NCBI GenBank assembly: GCA_026224995.1
Contig: JAMFRX010000504.1
Location: 1-7,637, forward strand
Length of the DNA stretch: 7,637 bases
Reading direction: 5' to 3'
Source of the DNA: Puia dinghuensis
GTDB taxonomy: Bacteria; Bacteroidota; Bacteroidia; Chitinophagales; Chitinophagaceae
Shown here: in pieces, positions 7,190-7,637 of the stretch
How the letters are laid out: each line of letters begins with the position of its first letter
Position numbering within the stretch: the first letter of the stretch is position 1
Translations under genes and position numbers: made by a program
Notes under the pieces: generated by a model
What the model was told of the DNA's origin: nothing
Databases searched by the model: none
What the model saw: the letters and a program-made list of their open reading frames with translations, nothing else

Positions 7190-7396
7190 TTAAGACTGCC
7201 GGTCTATTATAAACTGTCCGATTTCGCACGCTCTTTGTTCCGTTTTTATCTCATTGTCTATAAATATCCTGCTATGCTGATTCATCCAATGTAAGTTCAA
7301 ATGGTGCTTTGACAACAAAAGTGTACGGTCAAATAATAGCCACTACAAGATATCTTTCCCGGCGGTTTGCGATACTACAACCGTATAGCGTTTCAT
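7190..7396 (-). pseudogene. Probable remnant of a RelE/ParE-type toxin gene, stopped after 17 codons
   Basis: On the minus strand an ATG at 7396-7394 overlaps the stop of the antitoxin-like gene as ATGA and reads MKRYTVVVSQTAGKDIL before TAG (7345-7343). This opening resembles the first beta strand and start of the first helix of RelE/ParE-family toxins, which commonly begin with a run such as K-Y-x-V-x-x-S-x-T-A-x-K-D. The same frame then stays open for 50 more codons to TAA (7192-7190), including RIFIDNEIKTE (25th-35th codons after the stop), which faintly recalls the C-terminal strands of the family. Even if the TAG is ignored the total is 68 codons, short of the usual 85-100, so an internal deletion as well as the nonsense codon is likely. 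The region from the ATG to the permease start (about 280 bp) is about the size of an intact toxin gene. The start and overlap are seen; the toxin identity is inferred from a short stretch. Confidence 0.42.
7393..7396 (-). promoter_or_regulatory. ATGA start/stop overlap between antitoxin-like gene and toxin remnant
   Basis: The TGA stop of the antitoxin-like gene (7395-7393) lies within ATGA, whose ATG (7396-7394) opens the 17-codon toxin-like frame. Such coupling is typical of type II toxin-antitoxin pairs and is the main positional reason to read the downstream frame as a former toxin gene. Confidence 0.5.
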
Positions 7397-7590
7397 TTTA
7401 ATTTACCTTTCCGTCTAAGATTCTTAATCGCATCCGCTAAAGGTTTCTTCTCTTCGTCTTTCCTGGATTCGGCGATAATACCGTCAATCAGATCTTCCAT
7501 CTCCACATCATACTTTTCCAGTAATTTCAAATCGATTTGAACAGCTACCTTCTTATTGCTGTCATCGGTAACATAACTTACCCCTTTCAT
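7393..7590 (-). CDS. Small antitoxin-like protein (putative type II antitoxin)
   Basis: A 65-residue, highly charged protein opening MKGVSYVTDDSNKKVAVQID. It is predicted to have short N-terminal beta strands (2-6, 14-19), an acidic helical middle (LLEKYDVEMEDLIDGIIAESRKDEE, residues 23-47) and a basic tail ending in RRKGKLK. Size, charge and the layout strand-strand-helix-disordered tail fit the small antitoxins paired with RelE/ParE toxins; I cannot name the exact family from sequence alone. The ATG at 7590 is supported by a TAnnTTTG element 18 bases upstream. It is AT-richer than the metabolic genes to its left. Its stop overlaps the start of a toxin-like frame that is broken, so it may now be an orphan antitoxin. 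An alternative is a small DNA-binding or hypothetical protein unrelated to toxin-antitoxin systems. Confidence 0.55.
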   Translation of the reverse strand: MKGVSYVTDDSNKKVAVQIDLKLLEKYDVEMEDLIDGIIAESRKDEEKKPLADAIKNLRRKGKLK

Positions 7591-7608
7591 AATCGTACTC
7601 GTTTTTTA

Positions 7609-7616
7609 CAAATTTA
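7609..7616 (-). promoter_or_regulatory. TAAATTTG, Bacteroidota -7 promoter element for the antitoxin-like gene
   Basis: On the minus strand TAAATTTG is an exact match to the Bacteroidota -7 consensus TAnnTTTG and ends 18 bases before the ATG at 7590. The partner TTG would be expected about 17-23 bases further upstream, at or beyond the window edge (only 21 bases remain), and no TTG is visible within the window. The match and position make it a good candidate promoter. Confidence 0.5.
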
Positions 7617-7637
7617 GTTTTAAAAATAGCCTTATCC

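Noticed and set aside
7369..7390. Imperfect inverted repeat (GCGATAC / GTATAGC) just after the antitoxin-like gene, considered as a terminator.
   Set aside because: It has a mismatch in a 7-bp stem, no following T-run, and lies inside the toxin-like reading frame that starts at 7396.
7116..7392. Possible non-coding RNA or riboswitch in the gap before the permease.
   Set aside because: No extended stem structure or known riboswitch core was seen, and most of the gap is better explained by the broken toxin-like frame.

Overview
The window reads as chromosome of a Bacteroidota bacterium, most likely from the Chitinophaga-like lineage; the species cannot be named. The evidence is the protein flavour (a long two-domain FtsX/MacB permease starting MFKNYLKTSWRN and ending NPVKSLRSE, and an ExaC-type aldehyde dehydrogenase with a divergent AraC regulator), the absence of clear Shine-Dalgarno sequences, A-rich leaders, and promoter-like elements of the Bacteroidota form (TTG / TAnnTTTG). 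Most genes are GC-rich with C-ending codons. The right-hand ~500 bases are clearly AT-richer (about 37% GC by hand count over 7141-7620).

Layout from left to right: (1) the 3' part of a bestrophin-family channel gene on +, cut by the window edge (1-786). (2) On -, overlapping it tail to tail by 8 bp, a GlxA-type regulator with a DJ-1/PfpI-like domain and an AraC DNA-binding domain (779-1756). (3) On -, upstream of it, a DUF779 protein (1827-2183) and an aldehyde dehydrogenase (2183-3718), joined by a TGATG stop/start overlap. (4) A 102-bp divergent control region holding a perfect 12-bp palindrome. (5) On +, an AraC regulator (3821-4768). (6) On -, overlapping the AraC gene tail to tail by 32 bp, an FtsX/MacB-type permease with no ATPase gene beside it (4737-7115). 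(7) On -, an antitoxin-like small gene (7393-7590) with a TAnnTTTG element upstream. Its stop overlaps, as ATGA, the start of what looks like a broken RelE/ParE-type toxin gene (7190-7396).

The functional core is an aldehyde-oxidation module: aldehyde dehydrogenase plus its usual DUF779 partner, a divergent AraC regulator that probably controls it, and a second regulator downstream on the same strand. The bestrophin and the permease look like unrelated neighbours packed against the module through convergent overlaps. The least expected item is the AT-rich right end, where an intact antitoxin-like gene is followed by a toxin reading frame stopped after 17 codons, which suggests a decayed toxin-antitoxin pair. 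I see no CRISPR array, tRNA, rRNA, insertion sequence or phage gene.
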